Counted from the stretch's first letter, positions 44,049 to 57,681 are shown. The stretch: DNA of 64,000 nt from Deinandra increscens subsp. villosa (GCA_039602395.1 JBCNJP010000006.1:59642429-59706428); one strand, 5' to 3'. Notes: generated by a model from the sequence alone, not told the origin. A program made the numbers and translations.

Positions 44049-46211
44049 GATAGTTTTTGACACCGTTATTAATAAAGGACCTTCTATGAAACATGATGAA
44101 AACATAAAGGATGTCGGGTGTAACAACTTTACTTAAAGAACCTAATTCGAAATCGGGATAAAACATAAAGGACCTTCTATGTAATTACTCTTTATTAAAT
44201 TACCAATTAAGACTAATTATCAATTTTCTCTAAATTAAATTTACATTTTAATACAATTGACAAAGTTAATGTATATTTGATAAATTTACTCAACTATCTG
44301 AGGTTTTTTAATGAAACTAATCAATAAATTGCCAAACATAATCAAATGTCTTTAATGTATGAAAATTATCAATTAATATTTTATGAAAAACTACGTCATT
44401 CATAATTTTCAGATCTCTTAACTGTTTTTTATATGTATCTAATATTATGAACCAAAATTCAACCCGTGTAGTACGCGGATTACCAAATAGTATATTACAT
44501 AGAAATATTCTATAATTACAAACCCTTCTTTTTCACTCAACGACCTAGTGTTTGGAATAACTTCAAATTTCCCAACATTATACATGTTCGTCTCCAAGTG
44601 ATACATAACTTTTTCGTTTCTTGGAGGAGACCGTTCGTGAAGACTTGCTTGTTTAAAAAGGTGGATGAAATGTGGGACCTAACTTTTTTAATTTTTTATT
44701 TTCTTTTCCCACTCAACTGTTGGCTATTTTTAAATTATAATATATCGCATCGTTAATTTAATTTCTTTTTAATTATTTAATTACATAATATTTTTTTTTT
44801 TGTTTTCTTTTTCTAATGGCTAGCTATTTCACACCTGCTATCGGGTTACCTCGCTCCTCATAAGGCCTTCCACCACTCTTCCTTTCTCTATGCGGTACTT
44901 AGAAAGTTAGAACTTAAACCTCGGGTCTTTTAAAACTCGTGTGTACACCCATAAATGTGTCATAATGATACCAATTTTCCAATCTGACAGGCTGCGAAAA
45001 ATATTGTACTGATTGGTATTCCTCCTGGATTAGAGGTCGACCCTCCATGAAACCCTAATGCCTGATAATCTCTTTTTCGAGAGAAAATGTTTAAAAGTAG
45101 ACCATCTTTATAACAATAAAAAATAAAATGGTTGTAGGAGTAGGTTAGAAGGGTGAAATGGTCGGTATTTTACGAGCAAGTTCGGTCAATGCATATGTGT
45201 AACACGGTAACACCCTCCACCCTTATAATACATATTTTTAATGAATAAAAGTCGTCCCAATTTTTTTCTTATATAACGTATGGTTTTTAAAAGTTGGAAC
45301 CGTTTGTCATCCAAAACAATCAACAGTTAATAGCCACATTCAAAATCAGAGTACACAGTTTATAACCATACTAGACATAAATGATCTACTTATGTCATCC
45401 AAAACGAGCAACGATGTCCGGTCCTTTGGTCCCAAGCTTAATCCTGACTCGTTCCACACTTTACTTATTGTATACCATCATTCACTAGTAACGTATTAGC
45501 AAACAATGGCCTCTTAGTGGTTATAACCCACGTTAAAGCTTTAATTAAGTAACACAAATAAAAATTTTAGAATATGCACTTTAGGCGTATCGCTTGGAAT
45601 TGTGTTTGTTCCAGGCGATATGCCTGCCACATCTAGCGTATCGCTTGCTGAAATGTTGGTTCCAAGTGATATGCTTGGAACCAAATTTCCAGGTTCTCAG
45701 CCAAAAATTTGCCAGTTTCTATACGTAGTCTGATTTTGGGTGTTTTCTGCCCAAACTGCAAACACCTCTTTTACCACACTTTCACCCACATTTAACTGCG
45801 ACAATAACCAACATTAAAACATTCATTTCCATCATTTTTCTACGGGTTCAATCGTTAGAAAATTCGATATCACAAATACCTAACCCGTTGACCTGTTTCA
45901 TCCCTCAATTGAGGAAAGCCAAATTCAACTTTGGTCGCCCTCCCCCCCCCCCCCCCCCCCCTTTCATCTTTCGACTATAACATTCAAATTCTCCATTATT
46001 GACATATCAACGATACTAATGAAGAATTTAAAACCCAACCACGCTATATAAAATAGTTCCATGAACTACTTACTTCACATACGCTTAACACGTAATTGTT
46101 CATGTAAAAATTCTTTTCACTAAATGTGCATAGTTGAACCTTATCAAGTATAGTTCTCATATTACCCAAAGGTTTGTACTTATTTAGTCTTCTACTACAA
46201 TCTTACCCTTA
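44049..46211. other. No gene seen; small hairpins and C20 tract
   Basis: AT-rich sequence. Two AAAGGACCTTCTATG words lie at about 44076 and 44168. A perfect 11-bp hairpin, TTGGTTCCAAG-TGATATG-CTTGGAACCAA, is at 45656-45684, near three GCGTATCGCTTG-like words. A run of 20 C is at 45942-45961. Confidence 0.55.
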
Positions 46212-46219
46212 ATGGGTGG

Positions 46220-46300
46220 TTTTCACATCTTATCCAAACGAGTCATTTTACATCTTACCCAAACGGGTCATTTCCACATCTTACCCAAACGAGTCATTTC
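46220..46300 (+). repeat. Tandem repeat, about 26 bp, three units
   Basis: Three units of the form CACATCTTACCCAAACGAGTCA, with small changes between units (TTATCC/TTACCC, CGAG/CGGG). Confidence 0.8.
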
Positions 46301-46399
46301 CAGATCTCTAAATCTTGCATCTAATTCTAGGGTGGTTATCCCAACCCACATTCTTTATCAATTTGATTTGCATGTTTCAAACAACATTGTCTGAAATAC

Positions 46400-46825
46400 T
46401 AATAAGGTATGAAATACAAGAAAGGGGAAGATTAAAGTATCTTTACAAGTGGATTCAATTAATCATGTTCTGATTCAGCCATGCAAGTTTTATTTCTAAC
46501 AAGAAATTTCAAGTTGAATATCTGATGCAACAATGTTTAAGATTGAAGATTAGAGATTTAGTTACATAGATACATCACAAGTTAAGGGGGGGTCTGTTAG
46601 AGCATAATCTGTATGCTACATTGTGTCTCGTGTGATGTATCAATAGAGGCTAGGTTGTGAGTCTTAATGCCAGTGAATCATGCTACGATCCAATGGTTCG
46701 TGGGCAGCGAAACATTGGTTCGCTGGCTGTTTGGTTCGTTGCATAGTCATAAACTATAAATAGTGTTAACTTGTTTAGACTATAAAATTCTCAGTCATTT
46801 GTATCACTTCTGTGTGTGTGTAACA
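46400..46825 (+). mobile_element. Copia-type 3' end: polypurine tract and 231-bp LTR
   Basis: A polypurine tract (AAGGGGGGG at about 46584-46592) is followed by an LTR that starts TGTTAGAGCATAATC at 46595 and ends TAACA at 46825, giving matching TGTTA/TAACA ends. TATAAATA lies at about 46755-46762. The preceding 190 bp look like the decayed tail of an internal region. No 5' LTR is found, and the right end overlaps the start of the next LTR-like segment, so that limit is uncertain. Confidence 0.45.
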
Positions 46826-47242
46826 CCCTAAAATTTTATGACTTGAATTATGTACGTGTGCTATATGTGTTAAGTAGCTAAAACATATATTGATATGACT
46901 TATGGGTTGATAAATGAGTAAAAGGTAATGATTTGCAAAATGCTATACATGTTTAAAATGATAGATGCATATGATATATGTGTTAGATAGCCAAACATGA
47001 TGAAACGTATGAAAAATGCATGTTTACCCGTTAACGGGTAATAAATTGATATAAAGGTAGTGTTATATGAATGATACACGTGTTGATTGACGAAATAAAA
47101 TAAATACGTGCTTTATAACAAGGATAACTGATATATGTGATATCAACTTGAAATACGTGTTTAGAAGTTGATATGATAGTTATAACTAATAACCGGATGA
47201 AAATACATTTACACGATTGTAGTATATTAGATATATGGGTAA

Positions 47243-47250
<8 letters not shown>

Positions 47251-47282
<32 letters not shown>
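47251..47282. repeat. (AT)16 microsatellite
   Basis: Uninterrupted AT dinucleotides. A second run of about 13 units lies at 47716-47741. Confidence 0.95.
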
Positions 47283-47284
<2 letters not shown>

Positions 47285-47469
47285 TAATGGCTTAAATACA
47301 TGTGGAATATTTCATTTGATGAATATATATATGGAATACATGTTAGAATAATTAAACATGTGAAAAACAAATAAGAACGTATCCATACGTTAAAACGATG
47401 GTTAAAAATGAATAAAAACGTAATGTATACGACTATTATATGTATTCATATGTATTTATACGTATTTAT

Positions 47470-47890
47470 ATGAACCCGAGGCTTAGAAGTTATTATAAAT
47501 ATGTCCTAAAGTGATTCGGAGCATGAAATAATAAGTATGTGAAGTAGAAGGACTTAAATGTAAATTTATGATAAATATATATATACGAATGTATATAAAC
47601 CTTATCAAAGATATCCCGAGCCCTAAAACTATAAAAATTATGTCCCATGATGTTTTGGTACATAAAATGATAAAGAGATAAAAGTATGAGGGGCTAAAGT
47701 ACAAAATAGTGAAAGATATATATATATATATATATATATAAAGAAATATATATGTACATATGTATACGTATATCATAGTGCATGTCCCGATCCTTAGAAA
47801 CTTTTATAAATATGCTCCATAATGTTTTAAAGCATAAAATAATAGTCTGGTAGAAGTCTGGGGGTCAAAATGTAAATAAAAACATTAGGA
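47470..47890 (+). repeat. Three diverged tandem units of about 150 bp
   Basis: Units near 47473, 47618 and 47788 each begin with CCCGA/GAGGC followed by a CTTAGAA or CTAAAA word and TATAAATATGTCC-like sequence. A GATGTTTTGG/AATGTTTTAA word with GCATAAAAT and a 'gggg-taaaatgtaaa' tail follows. Separated by AT-rich spacers. Confidence 0.55.
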
Positions 47891-49405
47891 CAAAAACCGT
47901 CAACTGCCTAAAGTTGCCAGGCGTATGGAGAGGGAGGCCAGAAGAAGTGGCGTGATACGCGAGCCCCTCAGGTCGCATATTTCATGTTTTGGCTCCTTCT
48001 CAACCATGTAGTCTTGCCTTGTTCTCCAAAATTCGTCATTTACGTGTCGTTTTAAAGGGGCTAATCACCATGGCCACCTGGAGGACCCTTAGACGCTTCA
48101 AATGACTAGAAATAGCGGCCATAACATCGATTCAATCTCACCAATTAACTGATTCTTCCTCCTAAAAACCCTCTTTTAAACTGAACTGTTCTTCTGCCAA
48201 ATTGGTCCACCTCGTTTGGAGTTAGAAGCTAAAATTCAGCAGTCAAGCATCATTAGGTATGATTAACATTAACCTCTTTCAGTTTTTGATAATATTGCTT
48301 CTAAGTATGATTTTTAAAAATGCATAAAAATTAGGGTTCTTGAGATTGTTTTGGCAAAATCGGGTAATCGGGTTGGAATTAGGGTCTGAAATTTTGTAGG
48401 TAATCCTAAAATAATGTGTTATAAGAAATCTCTAAGTTTATTTCACAATCGGAAAATGTTTGGTTAAGGTTTTGTTAAAGGGTCAAAATTAGGGTTTTCA
48501 TAACGTTGTTCTACCCAAATTGAGTAACCGGTTTTGAACTAAGCTTTGATATTTTAAAGCATATTATAGAATGTTATAATGAATAATACTCTAAGTTAGT
48601 TTCGAATAAAAATGAGTTTTGGTCAAGAAACGAGAAAAACGAGAAATTAGGGTTTCTAAATAAGATTATTTAATATAAAATAATCCGGAGGGTATGGGGA
48701 CTTGATTATTGGTATGGCAACATATTTTTATATATAATAAGTGTATATGAAGTTAAAATAGATAAATATTAAAGTATTTAAAATACCGATTCAATCGGAT
48801 ATTTAGAAGTTTGTGCGGACCGGAAGGGTAAGCGCCTGTACACTGGGGTTTTCCTGGCAAAACGGGGGTGTCGCATAAATCCCAACTGGGACTGGCATAC
48901 CTCACTTGGCGATCCCGAAGTGATCGTTTACTTATAGGAATGCGCGTCTTCGTATTATCATTAAAAGAAAAGGATAACTGCTTAAAGGGCATTTTGGTCA
49001 TTTGACCTTTAAAAAAGGAATAAACTTAGAATATTATTAAGATAATAAGACGTTAAAATAAACATAGGAAGTGTTTATTATATTAAACCTTGCGTTAACG
49101 CCATACAATACGTGACTAGGTTTAATTGGAAGACATAGCGGAGGTTTTGCCTAAATTAACTACTTAAGACTTAAGAGTATAAGGTGAGTTCTATGAGTCC
49201 ACTCTTTAATTGTCTTAAATGTTTTCATGCTGATATACATACAAATGTTATGAACATATGTTCAGATGGTTTATAACCGAAATATTGCCTATTTTAACTG
49301 TTAGAATTGTTAAAAGGTTTTTGATTGATATATACGTGAAAGGTTATGAAAATATTATGAAAATGATTATTGATGAATATTTTTTACAGTATTAAACTGT
49401 TAAAT

Positions 49406-52400
49406 TGTCACACCCCGGTCAACGGTTTCGGGTGTGAGCGAGAATGGAATCATAGTCGAGGATACATAGAACACTTCTAATAATTTAAAAACTTCATAAA
49501 ACATTAATTCGTTTCATTGCAGCGGAAAGAGTAGTGGAAACATCAATGTTTTACAATTTAAAAACATAAGTCTTAAACGATTATTAAAAGCTTAAAATAG
49601 TTAAATTGGATAGTTGGGACTATGACTCCAAGGACAGGTCCGTAAGCAGTTGTAAGCCCCATTTGCATGTCTTCAAGGAAGTCTCGTCAATTACCTAAGA
49701 AATCATGAATATAAAACGGGTCAACATAAAGTTGGTGAGGTTCACAGGTTTAGGACTCGATAGTTAAACAGTTGTAAACAGTTGTAAAACAGTTTCGGTA
49801 TACTTAAATATTATCAGGGTTTATTGTTGTTGTTGTATGATCTCACCTGAACCTTGATTTCAAATACTAACAGTTTACCCACCCGGCATCTCTTGCCCAG
49901 AGATGTTTAACAGTGCAGAATAACTGACGTGTACCCCCAGACAATCCGGAGTCAGAACTGGAGCTACCAGTTAGGGTAGGGTTGTCAACCCAAATAGATC
50001 TACTCACTAGCTATCGTTTCGAACAGAACTAATTGAAATCAATTAATGATGGGATTTTCGGTTGTACAAACGTTTATAACGATAATGTACCAAGTTGGGC
50101 AATCAGTAAGAGAACAAGTAGTCATACGGCTAACAAGTAAACCATAATATTAAGTAAAAAGCATTTAATCAGTTTTCATGATTTCTTCCCCAAGTATAAA
50201 ACAGTTAAAAGGAAAAGGGGCCGTGAAACTCACAGTTTTAGCAGATAAGCGGTATTTAAGCAGCAAAGGACGGTAGCACGTAACGCCCTAAATAATTAAA
50301 TAACATATGCATGAGGTCTATGATCATTTGAGTAACATACGTCACCCAAGTGATACCGGTCAAGTCTTGACGATTTAGGTCCGTTTGTATTATCGAAAAC
50401 TCGTTATCTTGTATTTATTTATTAAATACATTTATGGTTATTTATATTTATGTCCAATAAATATAAACAAATATTCATTTTCAATAATTCAACCAAGTCT
50501 TGAACGTTGAGAAAAAGATATAATAATGTTTATTATTATTTTCACAAGTTCGAATAATTATTTTAAATAAATAACTACTTAGTCGATTTTGTTAATCTTG
50601 CAAGTTATAATTATTTCAATAATTATGATTAACACTCCTTTGATGAATAAAACAAAGTTTAAGTCAAATAATTATTTGTCAAAAATAATTATTAACGTTT
50701 GTTTTATTTTATAAAACATACATCTTTAAGAAAAATCATTTAAGGTTTTTAACATTTAATCTTTTCCAAAGATTGGTTAATATTTCAAGTTCATGAAATA
50801 TTATATAGAAAAATGTTGATAAAAATATTTATGACGACGCTTGGATTTATAACATTTGATTTAATGAACCCGACTTTTATTTAAAATCTCCAACGAACGT
50901 CGGTTCATTTTTGTATACTTCGTTTTTATCAAAGTAACATTAAAAGCCTTTGAAGACATTTTAAACAAATGATTTGTCTTGGTTTATTTTTATAAAAATC
51001 TTTTATGAAAATATTTATCTTCAAAAAGAATCTTTTTATAAAATGTCCATTTCTAGTAAATTCCAAGAAAGGTTAAAACTTGTAATAAATCCAAGTATTT
51101 ATGTCAAATTAATCATTTGACATAAATATTATTCTTACCAAATCTATCATTTATTTTTATTCTTTTTGTCCAATCATTTAATCATTGGTAACACATTTAA
51201 TATGTTACTTGACTTATTTTAAGAAGTATATTCTTTTGTTTTAGTCATAGGTTACATATGTAACTTTTATTTAAATAAGTCCATGTTTTCTTAGTTTATA
51301 TATTTGTTTATTATCATTTCATGTAATAAGTTAACATAATATAACATGGTTTATATATAGTTAGTTAACATTTTTACTAAGCATCATGAAATAACAATAA
51401 TCAACCAACATATATGTGTTGGGACCAAATATATATTTAAATGCAATCACTAACACATTTGTGTTAGGACAATAAAATAAATACAATCACTAACACATTA
51501 GTGTTAGGACAAGGAAAGTAAATAATAATCTACTAACACTAATGCATGTGTTAGGACCAAAAACAAATAATAACAAGTAACATCATTTAGTCTTTTAACT
51601 TAAGGTTATGTAAATTGCATATGAGTGATCATGATGATCTTGGGTGCACTTGAATACTTTCCATAGATTTCTTCAAGTGTTTCACCCCATTCTCTTGGCT
51701 ACTTTAAGTTCCTAGAACACCATGAGAATGTTTAAAGATCATAAGAAGAATGGAGGTTAAGAAGAGGGACTTTGATGATTACTCAATATACATTCACATT
51801 TTTATTAATTATGAAGAGGCTTGGATTTGCAAACAATTAACTTTGAAATCCATGGATTTCATTAGATCTAGGTGCACTTAAGCTACTAGCCATAAGGTTT
51901 CACTAAGTGTTTCACCATCTTTGATCTAAAAAGAATGGAGGTTAAGAGAAAGAGTTGTGTTAGTTGTTTGCAAGCAAGCTTTCCAAGATTAAAAGATTTA
52001 ATCATAAGTGTTAGTGGTTTTTATGGTTGTCAAGACTTGAGGGGTTGATCATGGGTGATAACATGATAGAACACAAGAAAGAAAAGGTGTAGGAGACTCA
52101 CAAAAGTGAGCCAAGAAAAACCGAGAGAAGGAGGTGGAGTGGCGGCGGCTCGGCGGGGCTGTGGTGGTCCGGCGGCGGCAGGGGTGGTCCGGCGGTGGTT
52201 GACCGGCGGCAGGGGGTGGCCGGCGGTGGTGGGGTGGCCGGTTAAGGGAGAAGAGAGGGGGGAGAGTGTTGTGTTGCTTGGTTGGGTGCAAGGAGACCAA
52301 GCCCCCCTTAACCTCCTTTTTATACTTAAAAGTGGATTTATTAACCCTTGGACAATTATGTGTTGTCAAGTTGAGATTAAACCCAACTAATCTCTTGAGT

Positions 52401-53318
52401 AGGTGACTTATTTTTATAAGTTTTATAAAGATTTAGGAGCTTTTATAAAATATAAGTGAGTTAGAAGTTTATAAAAATCCCAACTTTTTAAAATATAATT
52501 CCAATATATTTTATCAAATTGAAAGGTTATTTTTATTTTTATAAATATTGCTAACTCAACTTTTATAAAAATAATAGTGTTTTATAAAAAGGTTGGTTAA
52601 GATTTATAAACTAGTGGGCTTAACAAAACAAATTTGTTTAAGAATTGGGCCAAGCCCAATCGTTTTTATTTAAGAAAAATGGGCCGAAGCCCATTTGGTT
52701 TTTCAAGTGGGGTCTGGGCCGAAGCCCAGTCGAGTTGCGAGAGGGATTGGGCCGAAGCCCAATCGGGTTTTGGTGGGAATGGGCCGAAGCCCATTTGGTT
52801 CTCGGTTTGGGCCGCGAGTCGAAAGGAAAAAGGAATTGGGCCGGTTACGGCCCACTGTGATCTGGGCCGCGGGTCGGGTTTCTGAGTTTGGGGTTTTACT
52901 CGACTAGTTGATACGAGCATTCGGTTAAATTTTCGGGTCAATCCGGACATTTTTGGGCTTATTGGGCTTACCGGGCCCAATTGGCTAAGTGGTTTGGATA
53001 TTGGCTAAGTCTTGACAACGTAACACGTATTTTAAGTTCATGAAATGAGTTAACAGTTTTGAATCGGTTTGATAAAATATAAAATGTCAAATTTTATATT
53101 TATTTTCTTATTGTTGAAATTCCACATTTAATTATACGATGGACGTTATATTTTACGTACGCATATATTTAGTTTAAGGTGGAATCGAAGTCGATTAATC
53201 ATTTAACTATCACGGTTATTCATGTATTAAAGCAGTAAATCACATAACTATTACGTAATTTAAAAGTCAACGAAAGTCAACGGAGAGAGGTTTGACCTGA
53301 TTCGGACGGGTTGTCACA
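49406..53318 (-). repeat. 3' LTR (3,913 bp) of the large Tekay-type element
   Basis: Read on the minus strand it starts TGTGACAACCCGTCC and ends GGGGTGTGACA. It contains a CCGGCGG-rich block (about 52137-52245), whose overlapping open frames on both strands are low-complexity, and a cluster of TGGGC-loop-GCCCA stem loops (52644-52795). Confidence 0.92.
52644..52795 (-). repeat. Array of five GGGC...GCCC stem loops in the 3' LTR
   Basis: On the plus strand: ATTGGGC-CAA-GCCCAAT (52644-52660), ATGGGC-CGAA-GCCCAT (52679-52694), CTGGGC-CGAA-GCCCAG (52714-52729), ATTGGGC-CGAA-GCCCAAT (52746-52763) and AATGGGC-CGAA-GCCCATT (52778-52795). In the element's own RNA sense (minus) the CGAA loops read UUCG, closed by C-G. 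The outer stem bases differ between copies but stay paired. Confidence 0.9.
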
Positions 53319-53331
53319 TTCTCCCCCAGTT
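53319..53331 (-). other. Polypurine tract of the large Tekay-type element
   Basis: Minus strand AACTGGGGGAGAA lies directly before the LTR start TGTGACAACC. Confidence 0.85.
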
Positions 53332-53362
53332 AGAAGAATTTCGTCCCGAAATTCAGTCTTGG

Positions 53363-56300
53363 TTACTGGTGGGCTGCGACGTTCTCAAACAGGCGTGGAT
53401 ACTTTTGGCGCATTTGATCTTCGCGTTCCCACGTATACTCTGGTCCTCGCCTAGAGTTCCATCGTACCTTTACTATGGGAATGCGGCTATGCTTTAGCTG
53501 TTTGATTTCTCGGTCAAGTATCTCCACGGGTTCCTCAATGAAGTGTAAGGTTTCGTCCACTTGAATCTCATCAAGAGGGACGATGAGTGTTTCATCAGAT
53601 AAGCATTTCTTAAGATTACAGACATGAAAGACATTGTGAACGCTGCTTAGCTCGGCAGGCAGGTTCAAACGATAAGCTACTGGTCCGATGGTTTCAGTGA
53701 TTTCAAAGGGACCGATGTAACGAGGGTTGAGCTTTCCTCGTTTGCCGAACCGGATGACACCTTTCCAAGGTGACACCTTTAGCATGACACGATCACCCTT
53801 TTTGAAGGCCAAGGGTTTTCGTCGGTTGTCGGCGTAGCTCTTTTGCCTGTCTCGGGCAGCTCTCAGGCGATCTCGGATCCGGAAGATTAATTCAGTCGTT
53901 TCAAAGATTAGCTCGGGTCCAGTCAACTGACTGTCGCCAACCTCATTCCAGCAGAGCGGAGATCTGCACTTTCTCCCATAAAGTGCTTCGAAAGGAGCGG
54001 CTTGGATGCTGGTGTGATAACTATTGTTATACGAGAATTCGGCAAGAGGGAGGTGCTCGTCCCACTTAGGTCCGAAATCTATCACACATGCTCTCAGCAT
54101 ATCCTCAAGTGTTTGGATCGTCCTCTCACTTTGGCCATCTGTCTGCGGATGGTAGGCAGTACTCATATCGAGTCGGGTACCCAAAGCTTTCTGTAGAGAT
54201 TTCCAGAAGTGTGCGGTGAATCGACTGTCTCGGTCGGATATGATGGATTTGGGCACGCCGTGGCGCGAGACGACTTCCTTTATGTAAAGCTTGGCTCGCT
54301 TATCCATCTTATCCGTCTCATTGACCGGTAAGAAGTGTGCTGACTTCGTCAATCGATCGACTATCACCCAGATAGCGTCATAACCAGATCTAGATTTAGG
54401 CAACTTTGTGATGAAGTCCATGGAAATTCCTTCCCATTTCCATTCGGGGATTACTGGTTGAGTCAACAACCCAGAGGGCTTCTGGTATTCGGCTTTGACC
54501 TTCGAACATGTTAAGCATTTGCCGACATAGGTGGCTATCTCGGCTTTCATGTTAGGCCACCAGAACTGTTTCTTCAGACCATGATACATCTTGTCTGATC
54601 CGGGATGAATGGAATATCTCGATTTGTGGGCTTCATCGAAAATCAATTGCCTTAACCCTCCATAGACAGGTACCCATAACCTATCCATGAAGACCCTGGT
54701 TCCGTCAGGTTTCTCTCCTAGTTGCTTCTCCATTCCACGTAAACCTTCTTCAGTTAGGTTCTCTGGTTTCAGGGCTTCAGTTTGTGCGTTGCGCACTTGG
54801 GAATTCAGGTTTGAGTGGATGGTCATGCCTAATGCTCGGACGCGGCGAGGTTTGGCATGTTCTTTCCTGCTTAAGGCATCGGCTACGACGTTAGCTTTGC
54901 CTGGATGATAACGAATCTCGCATTCGTAATCATTTAGCAGTTCCACCCATCGGCGTTGTCTCATATTCAATTCCTTCTGATTGAAAATATGTTGGAGGCT
55001 CTTATGATCGGTGAATATGGTACATTGGGTACCATAAAGATAGTGCCTCCAGATTTTTAGAGCAAAGACGACGGCTCCGAGTTCCAAGTCATGAGTGGTA
55101 TAGTTCTTCTCGTGAATTTTCAATTGCCGTGATGCGTATGCGATGACTTTCTCTCGTTGCATCAATACACACCCTAAACCTTGATGCGAGGCATCGCAGT
55201 AGACAACGAAGTCTTCGATTCCATCAGGTAGTGACAGAATCGGGGCATCACAAAGCTTCTGCTTCAGTAACTGAAATGCTGCTTCAGTCTTGGCATCCCA
55301 TATAAATTTCTTATCTTTCTGGGTCAGGGCGGTGAGTGGCTGGGCTATCTTCGAGAAGTTCTCGATAAATCGGCGGTAATAGCCAGCAAGACCTAAAAAT
55401 TGTCGAATCTCGGTTGGAGTCGTTGGCGTGCTCCAATCCTTGATTGCCTCAATTTTTGTGGGATCCACGTGGATTCCTCGATCATTGATCACATGGCCCA
55501 GAAAGTGAACTTCGCGAATCCAAAAGTCACATTTGGAAAATTTCGCGTAGAGTTCTTCCTTCTTCAGCAATTCCAGAATAAGTCTCAGATGTTGTTCGTG
55601 TTCTTCCTTACTACGGGAGTAGATAAGGATGTCGTCAATGAACACGATAACGAACTTATCCAGGTAGGGTTTGCATACGCGGTTCATCAGGTCCATGAAC
55701 ACTGCAGGTGCGTTTGTCAAACCAAATGGCATTACGAGGAACTCATAATGGCCATAGCGTGTTCTGAACGCTGTCTTCGAAATGTCTTCATCTCTAACCC
55801 TGAGTTGATGGTATCCTGATCTTAGGTCGATCTTGGAGTAGAAGCTCGACCCTTGAAGTTGGTCAAACAGGTCGTCGATCCTAGGAAGCGGGTAACGGTT
55901 CTTCACAGTCAGTTTGTTCAGCTCCCGGTAGTCGATGCACATCCGAAAAGTTCCATCTTTCTTCTTGACAAATAGCACGGGTGCTCCCCACGGAGAGTGG
56001 CTTGGTCGGATGAAGCCTTTATCTAGCAATTCTTGCAACTGGCTAGATAACTCCTGCATCTCAGAAGGTGCCAGACGGTACGGGGATCTGGCTACGGGGG
56101 CGGCACCTGGGGCTAGGTCAATGCGAAACTCCACTTGTCGCGTCGGCGGTAAACCTGGCAAGTCTTCGGGAAAGACTTCCGGGTATTCGCGGACAACGGG
56201 AACATCTGCTATGTTCTTCTCCTTTGGTTTCTTCTCAGTTACGTGTGCTAGGATGGCCTGACATCCTTTACGAAGGAACTTTCGTGCCTTCATACTAGAT

Positions 56301-57681
56301 ATGAGGTTTAGTTGGGTTCCACTCTTCTCGCCTTGTACGCTTAGAGTGTTGCCATCTTCGAGTGGCATCCTAACTAATTTCTCATGGCACACGATTTCCG
56401 CACGGTTCTTAGATAACCAGTCCATGCCTATGATAACATCAAAACTTCCTAGTTCTACAGGCATCAAATCAATGCTGAAGGGATGATCGGAGAGTTCTAA
56501 TGAGCAATTGGGATAGATAATGCTAGTTTCTACTAATTCTCCGTTTGCTAATTCTACTGTGAACTTAGTGTCTAAGGCAACAGGGGTAATTTCGAGTAAT
56601 TGACCAAATTCGGTAGACACAAAGCTCCTATCAGCACCAGTATCGAATAGAACGGAAGCATAATAATTGTTTAGTAGAAACGTACCCGTCACCGTGTTGG
56701 GGTCACGGCGAGCCTCTCCGGCATTGATTACAAAGGCTCTTCCTCTAGCCTGATTCGGGTCCTGGTTTCCTGCCTTCGGGCAATCCTTCTTGTAGTGCCC
56801 GGTGGTTCCGCAACCGTAACAGGTGCGCTTCGGACAGTCTCGTGCTACGTGCCCTTTCGTCTTGCATATGTTGCAGTAGACGTTGCCACAATCAAGTGTG
56901 TGGTGGAGATTGCACTTGTTGCACAGAGGTGCTCCACCGTTGTATCCAGTCTTTCGGACAACATGGGCAGGGGTAGTAGCAGCAAAGACCTTCACAGTTT
57001 CAGCTTCCTTGGCAGGGGTCTTATCATCGCGATTCCTCCAGAATCCGCGTTTCCGCTTGTTATCAGGCTTCTTGTTGGTGGGAGGAGTGGTACTGGTTTC
57101 AGGGGCCTTGTTCTCAGACTTCTTCTTGTCAAAGTTCACACCTTGACGGTTGGCTTGGTAAATCAGGTTGTGTGCCAGGCGCACAGCATCCTGAAAAGTC
57201 TGAGGATTCGAGGAAAGGACATTCCCCTGAATATGAGGTGCAAGTCCCCAAATGTACCGTTCAATCTTCTTGTAGAGAGGAGTGATCATGGTCGGACAGA
57301 GATGAGCGAGCTCACGGAACCTCTTAGTATAGCCGGCAACGTCGGCTCCGTTCATGGTGAGGTTCCAGAATTCAGCTTCGAGTTTCTGAAGCTCTTCTCT
57401 TGGGCAGTACTCATCGCGAAGCAGCTGTTTGAGCTCGTCCCAAGTCATGGCATAGGCCAAATCAGTCCCCATAGCATCGGCATGGGAGTTCCACCAGGTC
57501 AGAGCGCTATCAGTTAGAGCACAGGTGGAATACTTGACCATGTACTGCTCGGGGCAGTTGCTTATGCGGAAGACGGACTCCATTTTCTCAAACCAGCGAA
57601 CTAACCCAACAGCGCCTTCAGAACCCTTGAAATTTGAGGGTTTGCAGTTCATGAAGTCCTTGTATGAACATTCACGGGGGC
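53363..57681 (-). CDS. gag-pol: Gag-Pol polyprotein, exon 2
   Basis: This exon continues exon 1 (57767-57920) after an 85-bp intron; together they give 1,491 codons including the stop. Positions below count from an ORF-internal methionine encoded at 57748. The gag domain is at about 30-205 (CSYKDFMNCKPSNFKG, RWFEKMESVF, LTWWNSH, MTWDELKQLLRDEYCPREEL). Zinc knuckles (276-323) include CNICKTKGHVARDC and CYGCGTTGHYKKDC. Protease VLFDTGA is at 366-372. Reverse transcriptase (about 570-745) contains FIDDIL at 703-708. RNase H shows VVYCDASHQGLGCVL and HDLELGAVV. Integrase has an HKSRYSIHPG zinc finger and DDE motifs (MDFITKLPKS, IISDRDSRF, STAYHPQTDGQSERT). The end is chromodomain-like (VKVRWNSRRGPEYTWEREDQM). 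No stop or frame shift is seen, so the enzymes appear intact. Confidence 0.95.

Larger units (their letters stand above)
46819..49405 (+). mobile_element. Partial gypsy-type LTR, interrupted by the 49.4-kb element
   Basis: It begins TGTAACACCCTAAAATTTTATG, a common start of chromovirus LTRs, and contains a GGTGAGTTCTATGAGTCCACT region (49182-49202). It includes three diverged repeats of about 150 bp (47470-47890) and AT microsatellites. The remainder would lie beyond the right gap. No coding region is present. Confidence 0.35.

Noticed and set aside
43487..44166. Long open frames on both strands through the N runs (also 63021-63620)
   Set aside because: They consist almost entirely of unknown residues and arise only because N codons are not stops.
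52049..52390. Overlapping 94- and 106-codon frames on opposite strands in the CCGGCGG block (also 62117-62458)
   Set aside because: Low-complexity Arg/Gly/Pro composition, antisense to each other, inside an LTR and with no domain.
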